From assembly GCA_932521025.1 (NCBI GenBank), contig OW051472.1, positions 4,092,001-4,156,000 of the forward strand: a stretch of 64,000 nt of DNA, in the 5' to 3' direction. Below the pieces are notes generated by a model, which worked only from the letters and a program-made list of their open reading frames with translations, was not told the DNA's origin and did not search any database. The DNA is from Oscheius onirici (lineage: Eukaryota; Nematoda; Chromadorea; Rhabditida; Rhabditidae). Made by a program: the position numbers and the translations under genes. Shown here piece by piece: positions 1-11,106 of the stretch (position 1 is the first letter of the stretch; the number at the start of each line of letters is the position of its first letter).

Positions 1-1583
1 TAGCGACCACCCTTGCGCAATCGGTCGTTGTTCAAGAATCACGCCTACAAAGTGTCGTCGAGATAAGTCACAAGGCTCGAGAAGGCGCATTTCGACGCCA
101 GAAGATAGTCTCTGTCGCGGACAGACATCAAAGGCTGTCTCTTTGATCGGACACAACTTTTCCAAAGGTTGGTGTTTGTAGTTTTTCAAAAAAAAAAACT
201 AATACTATTCATTCTGAAAATATCTCGTGATTCTCTGTCGAGCGTGAGAATGTGTAGAGTTCGTGTCGACAGCAATGATCACTTTGCTCATTTGCTTATC
301 TCAGGCTGAATTTACACAGACGTCTGGGTAAGCAATGCTCTTCAGGGCTGACTATCGGACCAAACCGGAGTACAGTATGGGAATGGAATGGGGGTACGAG
401 TTCTTGATAATCCTTCGTAGGCAAAATGTACGAAAACGAACAGTCAATCGGGGATTACCTGGCTTTTCTCTACTGATAAAATGGGTCTTCCCAGTCGGAC
501 CATTCTCGGATCAACTGTAAACGAGGGATTGAAGACACTCCAACAAAGGGAGTCTACAATATAGTTCAGAAATCACATCGAGGAATCTTTCTATTTGTTG
601 GTTACGAGGCCCATAGACAGATGGTATAACAGCATTAGCTCAGCGAAGATCCAGTTTTCAAATATGCTGAGTCTTTCTGATTTATCGACTATATTCGAAA
701 GTAAGTCAAATGAGTTGCCTCTTCAATTTGCACACTCCTGTTTCCCGTTTTGCAGTAATAACATTAAAGAACGAGTCAAACCAAGTCAACCGTCTGACGT
801 CTGTTAGCACAGTAAACAGCCTAATTCTGGATTCCCTTTGTTCCTTCTTAATCGCAGATTTGCTGGCAGTCGGAGGATACTGTAGCTGTAGCACGATAAT
901 GCACAGCCGGACAGAGACTAATAAGTGTCTTCTACTACAAAGATAACAGGAAGAGTCAAAGGTCGAAAAGAAGAGAAAAAGAAACTCCAGTCGGCGGTAC
1001 ACATAACAGTCTGGGTCGGTCTTCCTAAAACACAAAACACGCCATATATTTACTTGCCGTCATGCTCATCGAAGAGACATTTATCAGACAAGATAGTAAC
1101 AGTCGGCTGGATATTAGAGAGATCAGAACACGATCAGAACACGCCACGCTATATCAGTTGTTCTCTTTGTTGTCTTCCTCCTCGAACATTCAATTCAGAA
1201 TTTTTTTTGTCCCGTATTTCGGCTGTCCCGTACTCTAAGTTCCATCCATTCCGGCTAGATATCATCTGTTTTTGGGAATCCAGTATCACAACTGTTTCTT
1301 GACAAGACTGTTCTGGTTTTTTACCTACCAGTTTTTCTCGCTTTGCTTGCTAAATTCAGTCTCGACATTGTCGATTTTAATAGTAGTCCAATAACAGCTT
1401 TGATAGCATCTATCTAGACTCAAATCGCGATTGTTAGTCCTCGTTCAAACACACAGACATACGCAGAACATTAGTAGTATATTTGAACACTACACTTTCT
1501 GCTCCTCGAACATTTACATTTACTAACTGTTTGATTTTCTTTGAAAATAAATTTATAAAAAACAAGATTGCAGCTCACTATTG
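1..1583. other. No gene recognised
   Basis: Only short open frames on both strands, none with a recognisable domain, signal peptide or convincing splice structure. Short A/T runs and a small direct repeat (gatcagaacac twice near 1124-1146) are visible. It may hold regulatory DNA or exons of a gene outside the window, but I cannot support either. Confidence 0.5.
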
Positions 1584-1806
1584 GAGCTAATGCAACCTAA
1601 ATACCCCCTTCCCCTCCGTATTTTCGGCCTTAACCACTTGCGATTCGTTTCTCTTTGGGACCTACGAAAAGCAGAACCAAAGTTCTCACACTTCCTAATC
1701 GCCAAATATGTCTCAACTTGTACTACTAACTCACAAAGTTCCCTAATTTATCTACCAATTAAGGCTTCAGTGATACAAACAGACAGAGACTTGGTAGCAA
1801 TTTAAC
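1584..1806 (-). repeat. Dispersed repeat family, copy A (minus orientation, diverged)
   Basis: Read on the minus strand, this segment begins with a version of the family head (attgctaccaagtctctg), followed by the Ala-less motif gaagccttaattg and then gagttagtagtacaagtt. This matches, with divergence, the heads of copies near 22.1, 32.8 and 55.2 kb. The conserved tail seen in the other copies (agcccNggaaggNcgt) was not clearly found, so this copy may be truncated. The family looks like a short non-autonomous element with no coding capacity. Confidence 0.55.
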
Positions 1807-1918
1807 GTGGACACAATTTTCTACTTGAATTACTTGTGCCTTGCAAACACTACAAATTGTAAAACTTGCTGCAGTGGATTTTCGAGTTCAAAGAGACCTT
1901 TCCCACCACTCACACATT

Positions 1919-2155
1919 CTACTGACCTTCCTCATAATTGAATACGTTCGTGTATTTTGCCGCATAATCAAGTTGACCTCGAACTTTTCCCCCGAACACA
2001 AAATGATTCCAGAATGACTTGAGATTGATGTGGCTAAGCGGCTCCAAATCTGCCAAGATCATCGTATAGTCAGCTGTTTGTACTTGGTCACTATCCCTAA
2101 ATATGATCCCTGAACATGATCTTTTTATAGCAGACGTGAGTTCAAGCGAAAGCAT
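1919..2155 (-). CDS. Hypothetical ORF, 78 codons
   Basis: An open frame with a plausible coding composition (ends FNYEEGQ) and a GT donor-like sequence overlapping its stop, so it could be an exon of a larger gene. I do not recognise a family, there is no signal peptide, and I could not join it to flanking exons. It may equally be chance. Confidence 0.2.
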   Translation of the reverse strand: MLSLELTSAIKRSCSGIIFRDSDQVQTADYTMILADLEPLSHINLKSFWNHFVFGGKVRGQLDYAAKYTNVFNYEEGQ

Positions 2156-3511
2156 CTCATTGACATTACTATTTCGGGTAGACGAAAGACCAAATTCTGT
2201 TTACTCCTAGCACGATACCTATTTTGAGGATCGACCAGACGGGGTCCGATCTGTTTATCCCGAAAGGAAGGATCAGACTCTCATTATTACAATGGGGCTT
2301 GAAAGCCCAGACATGGTCGGAAATTTTCTCTCTTGAACTGTCATTAGTGCACAAACATTCTGCGAAAACAGGATATTTGATGCTGGATCATTTCGGAGGA
2401 TCGGAAGAGAGACAAACTTGTAGTATTCTCGTCAACAAGTCATATGTTTCCTTTTCAAGATAGCCTCTCGAACTTTAGTTTGTCATCTAACAACAAACGA
2501 TTCGTGTAAGGGTCTGAAAAGCCTGCTATGGCACTAAAGTTATAACTAGAACAATTTATGCAAATTTTGAACGCCTTTTCCAAAAGAAACACAGTGTTAG
2601 CGTTTGCGGCAGACGATCAGAGAACGGGTAGCTGCGAAGAAAAGTCCAAGTCACTCCTGGTCTCTAGTCCAACTCTGGAGCAGCCTTTCATCTAATCAAC
2701 TACAATACCTTATACCCTAGTTTAATACTAGGCTTTCGTTCGAGAATCTTCGGATGTACGGTAGTCAACCAGCTTTTGGCCAGCATTTCCGCAGAAAACT
2801 GACAGACGTACGCATCCATTCTTTAACTATTAAATGTAAGTAACTAAAAAGCAGATCCTGAGTTCAAAAGCTCTTATCTGGTTTGCAACCTCCGCAACAT
2901 TGCGCGAGCAGGCGTTTTTCTTCGAAAAGTTCCCTGTTATCATCTGATCTTTGCTTCTATCAACAGCTTCTTGCAATAATCCCTAATTCGGTCGATCGTT
3001 TACGTGAGTCAATTGACTCATTGACCTTTCAGTCGCTAAAACAAGAAAACGTCATAATGTTTTGATTGGTTCGAGTCAACCTCGGACCCAGATTAACCTA
3101 GAGGTCTTTCCGAGTTTCTTCAATCGGAGATAAGGGGCAGTCACTTAAATTTTAAAAAAAGGAGATAGGCCCACCGGAAAACTTTTTATATTGACAAAAG
3201 TCATGAGGAGCGTCTGCGACTGATTACGTGAGAGAATAGACACTCTTCAGTTATTCCGTCCAATTCCTATCTCTCGTCTATTCTCGTCCCCTTTTCCGCC
3301 CGACAGAACAACCATTTCTTCGAAATGTTCAGACGACGCAACAGCTCGACTTGAAAGGGTCGTCAGTCAACCGTCTAATATCTTCTTTAAATTGTTTTGT
3401 CTGCGCCGACTCTGACGCAGGCGGACGACTCTTTCGGACGAGTTGTCTTTTAAACAAGATTGCAAAGAGAAGGGAACTTTACACAGGCATTTATGCAGAA
3501 AGAGAGATCAT
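2156..3511. other. No gene recognised
   Basis: Small overlapping open frames only. No domain, RNA gene or repeat identified. The 3' flank of the insulin-like gene lies at the right end. Confidence 0.4.
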
Positions 3512-3844
3512 TTACTCGTAGTCCTCGTACTCTTCCATTTGCTTCGGTTTCGAGATGCAAAATTCGAGAATGTCCTCGTCCGAGCAGGCATTCAGACAGC
3601 AACGCGTCCCAATTGAACGCAGACCGGGTCCGAGGGGTTTTGGGTCGAAGAGAGGAGATACACTAGAAAGTATTTACTTATTTTCCGATTTTTATTCTCA
3701 AAATAAAGTATAAACAAACCTCGTACAGATTTCGATAACTTTATAGGACAATTTCGAGCCGCACATCCTTCGATGGCGCGACAAGCCTTCAACTGAGGAA
3801 AAGCACAGTACAATTAAGAGAACTAGTCCAATTTTCGTGGTCAT
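3512..3844 (-). CDS. ins: Insulin-like peptide precursor
   Basis: Two exons (3844-3720 and 3662-3512) join in phase to encode 91 residues. The first ~20 residues are a hydrophobic signal peptide (MTTKIGLVLLIVLCFSSVEG). After an Arg-rich stretch comes a B-chain-like segment with the insulin spacing C-x11-C (MCGSKLSYKVIEIC). The second exon gives an A-chain-like segment with the canonical CC-x3-C-x8-C (CCLNACSDEDILEFC), then a short acidic tail. Six cysteines fit the three standard insulin disulfides. The expected role is a secreted ligand of the DAF-2-type insulin receptor; agonist or antagonist cannot be told. A cag acceptor directly abuts the ATG, suggesting trans-splicing. The linker between chains has no obvious dibasic site. 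The gene stands alone, upstream of no recognised operon. Confidence 0.85.
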
Positions 3845-4618
3845 CTGAATGGAAGTTTGTTTGTTTCGAGAAAGAGGAATTGGAAGAGAAGAATCCTATT
3901 ATTTGGACAAAGAATCTTATCGCGAGAAGGTCCTTACTACCATGAGTTCGAACCGAGTCCGCGCTTATCTCACGAGAAGCTAGCTCGACAAAAAAAACAA
4001 GAAACTGAACAGGAATGATGGAATTCAGACAGAAATAACAGTTTGAAAAGTAGTGTGAATGGCTCCGTAATTGCGTGTTTGCGAACAGTAAGGGCAAGAG
4101 AGACAGTGTGACGTGCCAAACTGATAGATAGCTTTTCGGAATATTTTACGACCTGTACTATTTGGGGGACAAACAGAGCCTCCTTATAACCGAAAGAACT
4201 GTCAGGTGAGGAAGCAATAACAAGGTCATTCAAAACAAAGCTATAATTTTACGTTCGAGTGGGAAGATAGCACGAGATGCATCCTTTTGGCCCAATGCCA
4301 GTCTTTTGTGTGTGCTGTTGTGCGACGTTCTGTTCTATCTTTTTTGACCAATTCGTGGTAACAGTCTATCTTGGAGGAAAATATGACTGAACTGACTAGA
4401 AATCCTTGCACACAAAAAAGTGATTTCTCATCTCGTGCTATTTCGGCTGTAAAACGTGCAAAGGTCAATAGACTTCCAAAATTTGTAGAGAACCGACAAG
4501 ACTGTTTACATCCGGAGAGTTTTCTCGAAGAACATAATGGAAGCCCTGATGTGAATTGCATGGGCGCAACATTCGGCCATTGAAAGGTAAACGACAAATT
4601 GTTTTCTCTTTCCTTTTT
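3845..4618. other. Intergenic; no gene recognised
   Basis: Lies between the insulin-like gene and the end of the first nuclear receptor. Overlapping open frames on both strands (4241-4597 minus, 4371-4583 plus) have no family resemblance and shadow one another. Promoter of the insulin-like gene should lie at the left end. Confidence 0.4.
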
Positions 4619-6116
4619 TTATTTGACATTTTGAATCAGCGAATAGAAGTAGTCTTCGTGGTTTAGGGCATCGAACGTACTGAAGATGTGCAGATTGTCT
4701 CGGAAGCGGTGAGCCTCAATCTATTTTAGCCTTTTAGGTATACATAAAATATTCTTACAAGGAGAAGACTGAGAATGTTCAAGACTTGACCGAGACGAGC
4801 CTCTGGTTCTGGCTCCCCAATCTGTCTATGAAAGTGGCCCAAATCTTCGTAGATTCGATTTCGAACTCGCCGCATAATCTGCTGGACAGTCTCGTCCAAG
4901 TCTTCTACACCTATAACTGACGACGATGTTTTCGATCAACGTACTCTCACAGCAGTTCCAAAAAAGAAGAGCGACAAGAGCAGCCATTTCCATGTCCTTC
5001 AGCTTGATTCGATTCATTTCAAAGAGTGTTTTCTGCTTGTCGGAACTCATCTCTCGTTTCACAAACCTAGGAATCTGTTATGGAAATCTCTATGACCTAC
5101 TCTATACTGTATTTTGCCAAGGACTCTTTCATAAATGCAGGAACGTTTTCTGTGCTGAACCAATCTTCAGTCTGATCACTCGTACAGTACAGAGTTTCCG
5201 AAATTACACAACTGAAACAGTTTTTGTCTGAAGAAACTCTTACTATGTAGTGTAAAGATGTTCAGGAATACGAGAGTAGGTCATCCAGCAAGAATTCAGC
5301 CATTGTACATAGACATGGAAAGGTTTCATCATAATACTCTAAGAACATTTTTTTACTTCAAAATGGGCATTACCCTCTGTTCCTCTGTCAGGTCCAAAAA
5401 CTCCGCGAAACACTTTTGAAGAAATTCGAGAATTGTCGGAAGATGGGCCTTTTGGAAGAGTGCATGGTTTTCCAATGTGTACAAAGACATTCCCTATATT
5501 TTGTACACTTATTTTAATCAAACAAAAATACCACAAGAACTCCTTCCGTATGAATTTCTCTTGTGCTTTCCGGACAAAGTGCATTTTCCGTTCCGCGTCT
5601 AATTGAGCAGAGATCACTTGAGAGGTAAAGGTCCAATCATCGAAAAACTCACGTGTAGTTCTGGAGAATATTCTTCAAAAAGACAGGTTCATCTAGGGAA
5701 AACTGCTGACGAAATTGGCTAGGGTACAGAGGTTTTGGAGTGATAATCACGATATCTTGACTACTGGAGGGAACATCTTTCGGCTGACGTTTGCCCTGTA
5801 CCCCAGAAACTAACATTCCAACTTGATAGCACTTTTCCAGTCGACACTTTTTGCACATACATTTTTGAGCTGAAAAGATAATCTTAAAGCAGAGTAAGAA
5901 ATGGATACATTTATGAATGAGACAGTTTCCATTCTGACGGCAAATAAATCGTTTGTTCTCGGAGATGCATCGTCTCCAGAAGGCACTACAAGCTCGACAG
6001 ACATTTCTGGCTCCGAAATGGGAACTGGCTCCGGTATCCGAACAAACATCACAGATATTTTCTCTATTAGAATCAATATAAAAAGAGGGAGTCTGGAACC
6101 TCGATGTCGACTCCAT
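4619..6116 (-). CDS. nhr: Nuclear hormone receptor (NHR 1 of tandem pair)
   Basis: A nematode-type ligand-regulated transcription factor. The DNA-binding domain starts ~18 residues after the ATG: first zinc finger C-D-V-C-x13-C-R-A-C, second ending C-K-K-C-R-L-E-K-C-Y-Q-V-G-M, split by a 39-bp in-frame intron. The ligand-binding domain is on later exons: helix-3/5 region (RIKLKDMEMAALVALLFWN near 5000), helix-10 region (LGQVLNILSLLL near 4790) and an AF-2-like end at 4621-4700, stopping at 4619. The join between the hinge and the first LBD exon is unclear: after the gtgagt donor near 5640 the only good acceptor gives a different frame from the one that looks coding (QLDAERKMHF near 5590). That could be an unusual splice site or a real lesion. 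It lies downstream of a second receptor on the same strand, consistent with the local expansions common in nematodes. Confidence 0.85.
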
Positions 6117-6233
6117 GTAGACAAGGCGCGAGAACTGAGGGCAAACAGTCGCGTGATCGATAGTCGGACACTGAGCGATAGCGTCACTTTTCTAGTTCTG
6201 GCAATTATCAGACAGAGAGATAGACTTTATGTT

Positions 6234-7700
6234 TTATTGGGCATCGCGGATCATCTGATAAAATGAGTCAAAGTGCTCGAATCCTTCGAAGATCTTGAAA
6301 ACTTCCATGTCCTCACGAGATCTCATCGCCTCCATCTGCAAACAAACGATTTTCATGAATTGAAATAGGCTAACCAAAATACCGCTTTGGATGTTCAAAA
6401 GTTCAGCTATTCGGACAAAGCAATTGGACTCCTTGGTCTGTTTGTAGAACTTTTCCAGGTCCAGACTTATTTCGGCTCGGCGTTTTCGGATTGTCTGGTG
6501 AAGCTCTTCAGAGCATCCTTCGACATCTGAAACGTCAATTTTCTTGTTTCAGGATTCGAATCTCACTGTTGTTCCAGAAGAGGTATCCAATTAGAGCTGC
6601 GAACTCTTCATCTTTGATCTTCAAATCATCGATCATGTACAGAGTTCTCATTCGGTCTCCGCTCATCTCCTTTTTCAAAAGTCTGTCCTCTGTTTACTAC
6701 TTTCATTCAAAAGACCGACCTGCTGACATCGTTACGAAGAAATTCAGGAATCTCCTTCTCATTGTAAATGAGCTCAGGACGAGAGACGTCAATGTATGTT
6801 GTCTCCGTGATCAGACAACTGAAGATCTAGAGATCTGAGGGACAAAAAATACCATTGGTTGTAAAGGTTTCGAGGAATCAAATGATAAGTACGGTATCCG
6901 GAATCGAGCCAGAAAAAGTAAACCATGAAGGGCTTGAGAAGCAGCACCTGAACTTTCTTTTGTTTTGAAGAGACATTTTTAACGTACTCTTTCTTCTTCC
7001 CGAAGTTCGTTGAACCCGACAATAGAATTTGCGACAAATTCGATGGCATCAGGGGTACTGGCTCGAAAGAAACTCAGCCACTTTGCCATGCTCAGACAGG
7101 AATAGCCCTGAAGGAACATATTTCGAGTTAGTTTACTGTTTTTTTACAGCCAGTGGGCCAGAAGTATCGACAGTTTTGTATCCTTCCGGATCCAGAACAC
7201 GTTCTGTTGCTCGACGAATCAGTCGGAGTTCTCTGAACTAGAACGGTTAGACGTTTAAATGCTCTTACTTATAGTTTTTGACTATTTTGTCAAACATGGC
7301 TGCTTCTTTATCTTGTACTGCATCTTCTAAAGCCAAAGGACTCGCAGCGTCGTACATCAGATCTTCTGGTTTGACCCGTACTCCCGACTGCTGCATTCCC
7401 ATGTCCAGACACTTTCTCAAACGACACTTTCTGCACATTGGTTTACTGTCTATATTTATTGGCTATTCAAATAGTTAAAAGAACATACTTTTGTCGATTG
7501 TACACTTTCCTCCAGTTCTACAGACATATATTTTCCCCTCCAGGACAGTGCGGCGAAAGAACGCACCGCAGCCACGACAGGCATCTATTCCAAAATGACA
7601 ACCGGAAGTCGGTTGACCACAGATCAAACATTTTCTGAAGTATTGTTTAACACTTTCAAATAAAGAATTACCTTTTGATTGAAGTTTCTGGTTCAGTCAT
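6234..7700 (-). CDS. nhr: Nuclear hormone receptor (NHR 2 of tandem pair)
   Basis: Start at 7700 is fixed by an in-frame stop just upstream and leads directly into the zinc-finger domain after ten residues. First finger: C-L-I-C-x13-C-R-G-C-G-A-F-F-R-R (CRGCGAFF P-box region). The second finger ends C-R-K-C-R-L-R-K-C-L-D-M-G-M. After the hinge (NYK) the ligand-binding domain is spread over several small exons, including PFMVYFFWLDSGYRTYHL near 6900 and a C-terminal AF-2-like segment (FYQMIRDAQ). The stop codon overlaps an AATAAA signal. It sits 118 bp upstream of the neighbouring receptor on the same strand, close enough for an operon, though a recent tandem duplication is the simpler reading. 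Ligand and targets are unknown. Confidence 0.87.
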
Positions 7701-7909
7701 TCTTCATAACGAGTTGAGTCGGCCTCAGATAACACAACGGAACCGGTCTGTTTGCCAGGACACGAAAATTGTGTCGAGAGTGTGTTTCGTGTGTCCGCTG
7801 TGGGGAAAGGTGATCATTCTCTGTGGTTCGCGATATCGATTGTCTCCGATCATTCTTTCATTCTTTCAACCCTCTTCTTTTCATAACGGAGATTCCATAA
7901 CGGAGAAAT

Positions 7910-8185
7910 TTACGCCCGATTCCAAAATCGGGTGTAGAGCTGATGGGCTCCGTCGAAGGCAAGGGTGAATTTGTTGGCGAAGAAGGCCTCGGCAATGGCC
8001 ATCCAGAAAATGGCACGGCTTTCCTCCCTCTCGAGTTTCCTACTTCGCGGGTGTTGGATCTCCACGTGGTACTGACTGATCATCATATTCTCCGAGCCCA
8101 ACTTAATCTCGAAGAAGTTTGTGCGGACAGGGATCTTACGACCCAATTCACTGAGGACGAGCCGCAATCTCTCACATGCATGCAA
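7910..8185 (-). pseudogene. Argonaute N-terminal (ArgoN) domain fragment
   Basis: The translated exon matches the start of an Argonaute/Piwi protein: a G-R-K-I-P-V-R-T-N-F-F-E-I-K-L stretch (the usual G-R-x-[IV]-x-[VL]-x-[TA]-N-F/Y entry), a Y-H-V-E-I beta strand, and the domain end F-D-G-A-H-Q-L-Y-T. The frame then closes at 7910 after a few residues. No linker, PAZ, MID or PIWI sequence follows, and only 209 bp separate it from the start of the neighbouring nuclear receptor. An AG acceptor precedes it at ~8195, but no upstream exon was identified. I read it as a gene remnant or transduced exon. An expressed ArgoN-only mini-protein is possible but less likely. Confidence 0.6.
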
Positions 8186-8881
8186 GCCACCTAATGAACG
8201 ATACGAAATTGGTCAAGAGTAAGAGGATAGGGAGGGGCAACAGAACCGGACAGTACAGGCTTCTGAGCCTGGTAGATCTACCATAGGGAATTCAGGACGG
8301 AACAGAAATAGACAATGGGTAGGTTGTTCAAAAACGCTTTGAAAGGGGGAATGGGGAACTAGATATTGAAGACACACGACTTGAAAGAGAACTACAAAGT
8401 AGTTTTACTATAATCAGTAATCAGAAAAAACGTGAGTATGAGGTATGCCACAGATGAGGGTTGGTAAAACCAAGAAATGGGGTGACAAGAAGACCGTCGA
8501 AGTTAGCCAGGTACTAAAGGGAGGGTACTGGGTAGGAACCCTGCTACGAGTCGAAGACAAAAATACCTGGAGAATTTTGAGAGAGAGGTCCTTGGGCGAT
8601 CCAGTGATGAGGGACGGAGAGGCACTAGAAGACGGAGAAGATCGGCGGTTTCCACCAGAGCGAACAGCGCGATCCACTTCTTGTGGCTTCTTATTTTGTG
8701 TCTTTGTAATTTTTGCTATAAAAAAGAGTGTTTTTGTAGCAAAACATGTAATTAGTGGAAGTTTTTTTAACCTTCAACAAACATACAAAGTTTTCACAAA
8801 AGAGTTTGCAATTCGTCACAATTCCGAAAGTGATTAGTTTCCTTCGTATGGAAGGAAGTTTTCCAAAACGTTAACTTTTAA
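8186..8881. other. No gene recognised
   Basis: Open frames on both strands around 8414-8837 overlap one another and show no known domain or signal peptide. Any exons upstream of the Argonaute fragment would lie here, but none could be supported. Confidence 0.35.
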
Positions 8882-9352
8882 TCACAAAATGAAAAAATCT
8901 TTCGAAATGACAAATCCTGTTCGGAACCGAATCCCATCTGGGTTCCAGAGAAAGGCCAAGTAGGCGTCTGCGTTTCTGGCAACATCCAGTGTTCTTGCCA
9001 AAAAAGAATTTTGGTTCTTTCCTGTCCGATATGATCGTAATTTTTTAAGCAAGGTACTTGAGTCTTTCACATGTAACGGATTGACCACATGACCATCTTC
9101 TATCCAGCGATCTTTGTCTTTCAACTCATTAGGTAACCGTTTTTTTCCGTGAGAAAATACAGAACATCGAATCAGAGCCCTGATCATTGCTTCTACGTGA
9201 TGGACGCCCAATTCTCTTGCGCTGTTCGCGAAGTTGTTGCCCAAAGATTTGCTGTGTTGGTTCTTACTACATATCTTGGTTCTTACGTTTGTCGTGGAGA
9301 GATTGTACCCCACCTTATATCTGTCGAAATCGTTCTCGTACTCTTGGCGGTA
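8882..9352 (-). CDS. Hypothetical protein, single open exon of ~155 codons
   Basis: A long open frame without a convincing initiating ATG, so probably a last exon whose acceptor lies near 9330-9352. Composition is that of a soluble mixed alpha/beta protein (for example YRTGKNQNSFLARTLDVARN and an ending FVISKDFFIL). I do not recognise the family. Upstream exons are not identified, and the plus-strand frame at 9427-9633 is equally unassigned. It may be a decayed gene. Confidence 0.35.
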   Translation of the reverse strand, partial: YRQEYENDFDRYKVGYNLSTTNVRTKICSKNQHSKSLGNNFANSARELGVHHVEAMIRALIRCSVFSHGKKRLPNELKDKDRWIEDGHVVNPLHVKDSSTLLKKLRSYRTGKNQNSFLARTLDVARNADAYLAFLWNPDGIRFRTGFVISKDFFIL

Positions 9353-9677
9353 TCAACCCATTGCAATGAATAGCTTTGTCAGTGTATTGACCCTCAGAAA
9401 CCCTCAAAACATTACATTTTGATCTTGTGTCTTCAAGGAAAAGACTTTCAGACTGCCTGTTTTATCAATCTCCTTCTGGGGATAGTCCCCCTTTGGCTTA
9501 CTATCTGAATATGTGGAAGAATGTTCAAATCGAGAATGGACCGACAAAAACGGTTAAGTTGGGATCTCGCTATCAGTTAGGTTTGTACCTTCCGCAAAAC
9601 AAGCCATTGAGATCGCAGAAAACATCAACGTGATCCGTACACTTTTGCCCTGTTTCGTCGTTCACTTCTTACTGAAC

Positions 9678-10043
9678 CTATTTGGCTCTTTCCATCTTTC
9701 CCTTTTTTATACCCCCGTTTTGAGACAGTTTTCCGCCCAATACTACACGATCATAATGCCGTGGATTGTTCTTTGCTCGACCCGAAGGTGCTGAAGAGAC
9801 TGCCGCGATGAGGACATAATAGCCGAGAAAGAGTTCGTGGTTTACCAGATTTGAAAGGTAGAGCCTTTGGAAACACGAAGGAATACACTCACCTACAGCT
9901 AAAGTATGTTTACTGGAAGCTACTGACAAAAACCAGAAGACAGTCGTGTAGAACCATGTATACAAGCTGCATGAACTGAAATCTTCAGCATGGCAAGTAG
10001 TTGCTCTGACATAAAATGCATCAAAATTGTATAGATTGTTCAA
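9678..10043 (-). CDS. Possible small secreted or membrane protein
   Basis: A hydrophobic stretch (WFYTTVFWFLSVAS near 9930-9970) can be joined through a GT...CAG intron (about 9890 down to 9800) to a C-terminal part that is basic and hydrophilic (RAKNNPRHYDRV ... KKGKMERAK), stopping at 9678. The arrangement is that of a short signal-bearing peptide, and several basic sites could be processing sites. The start is unresolved: the ATG at ~9973 is in another frame and gives an alternative hydrophobic leader. Low confidence; no family recognised. Confidence 0.25.
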   Translation of the reverse strand: MNNLYNFDAFYVRATTCHAEDFSSCSLYTWFYTTVFWFLSVASSKHTLAVGECIPSCFQRLYLSNLVNHELFLGYYVLIAAVSSAPSGRAKNNPRHYDRVVLGGKLSQNGGIKKGKMERAK

Positions 10044-10443
10044 TGAAAAGAGGTCGTTTACCGAGAAACAATCAATTTTTGTTCGTGGCGTTTTTTTTGT
10101 CCTACTAGAAGGTAGACAAAGGAGCTCATAACTGCCGGTCGCTAGCGAGCACGTACTTGAAAAAAAAGAGACCAGAATTGCTGGGTACTGTCCATGAAAA
10201 GATTAGATGAAAGTGTTGTTCAGTAGAAAGGAGAGAGATCGTGAGCAAAACTGAACTGATGACACTGGTTCTACCGAGACAAGTCGCTACAGACAGTCAA
10301 AGTCTTTTAGTTGAAGAGAGTGTTTCGTCCCCAAGCCTATGACACATCACAATGATGGCTACTGGCCTCCTGAACCAAGGTGGGAACTGATCAGATAGGC
10401 CCGAGGTCCAGCTACTGGAGGCCAGTATCGTAAGACTACAGAA
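10044..10443. other. No gene recognised
   Basis: Non-coding in appearance, no repeats or RNA genes recognised. Confidence 0.35.
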
Positions 10444-10762
10444 CTAGTCAGACACCCTGGCGAGGAAAGCAAAAGAGAAACAAAGTGGGGACAGGGGAAA
10501 AAGTACAAGTCTGAGTGAGTACCCAACTTACTTCGACACAACAGTATCAGATTTGGCCGTCGGGAGCGCCTCGTCCTCCTTCCCACCACAGGGGGAGCTT
10601 TCTTCTTCTTTCTCATCATCCGAATTGCTCCTCCTGGCTGCTCTCTGATCCACAGGCAGCTGTGGAGTCTCTACGTTCCAGTGATTGACACTGAAAGTAG
10701 AGAATACAGTAGGTTAAACGAGGAAACGAAACTCACGCCAGTTTGGAGTCGAGAAAGTTGAA
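10444..10762 (-). CDS. Hypothetical acidic protein, C-terminal exons
   Basis: Two exons splice cleanly: one ending at ~10736 (FNFLDSKLA) and one at 10702-10534 that is hydrophilic and acidic (RRSNSDDEKEEESSPCGG) with an AG before and GTAAGT after it. A third exon adds VSD and stops at 10444. The N-terminus, upstream of an acceptor at ~10763, was not found. No domain recognised; composition suggests a disordered tail of a nuclear or cytosolic protein. It may continue into the poorly resolved region to 11.1 kb. Confidence 0.35.
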
Positions 10763-11106
10763 CTGAATTTGTTTAGGAACTTTTTTGCATGCTAATTAAT
10801 AAGAAACTCCAAAAACTATGTGAAAACAACAACTATTGACTTTTTTCAGAAACTTTTAGCTGGTTTTTTTAAACAGATGTTTGTGCAAAAGTTTCGTGGT
10901 AGCGAGTACCCAATTTCTTCAGCTGTATTCAAGCAGATATTTTTTATTCCCACACGACGTTTTCGGCGTGTGTTGAATGAAAGTACAGAATGCTCGACAA
11001 TGTTCGTACTGTTGAAGAGATGATTGTGGAGGGAAAAAGACTGTCCCAAGATTCATCAGAAATTCTACATGCAGATGCTGAACATGCAATGTCCTATGGT
11101 TAGTTA

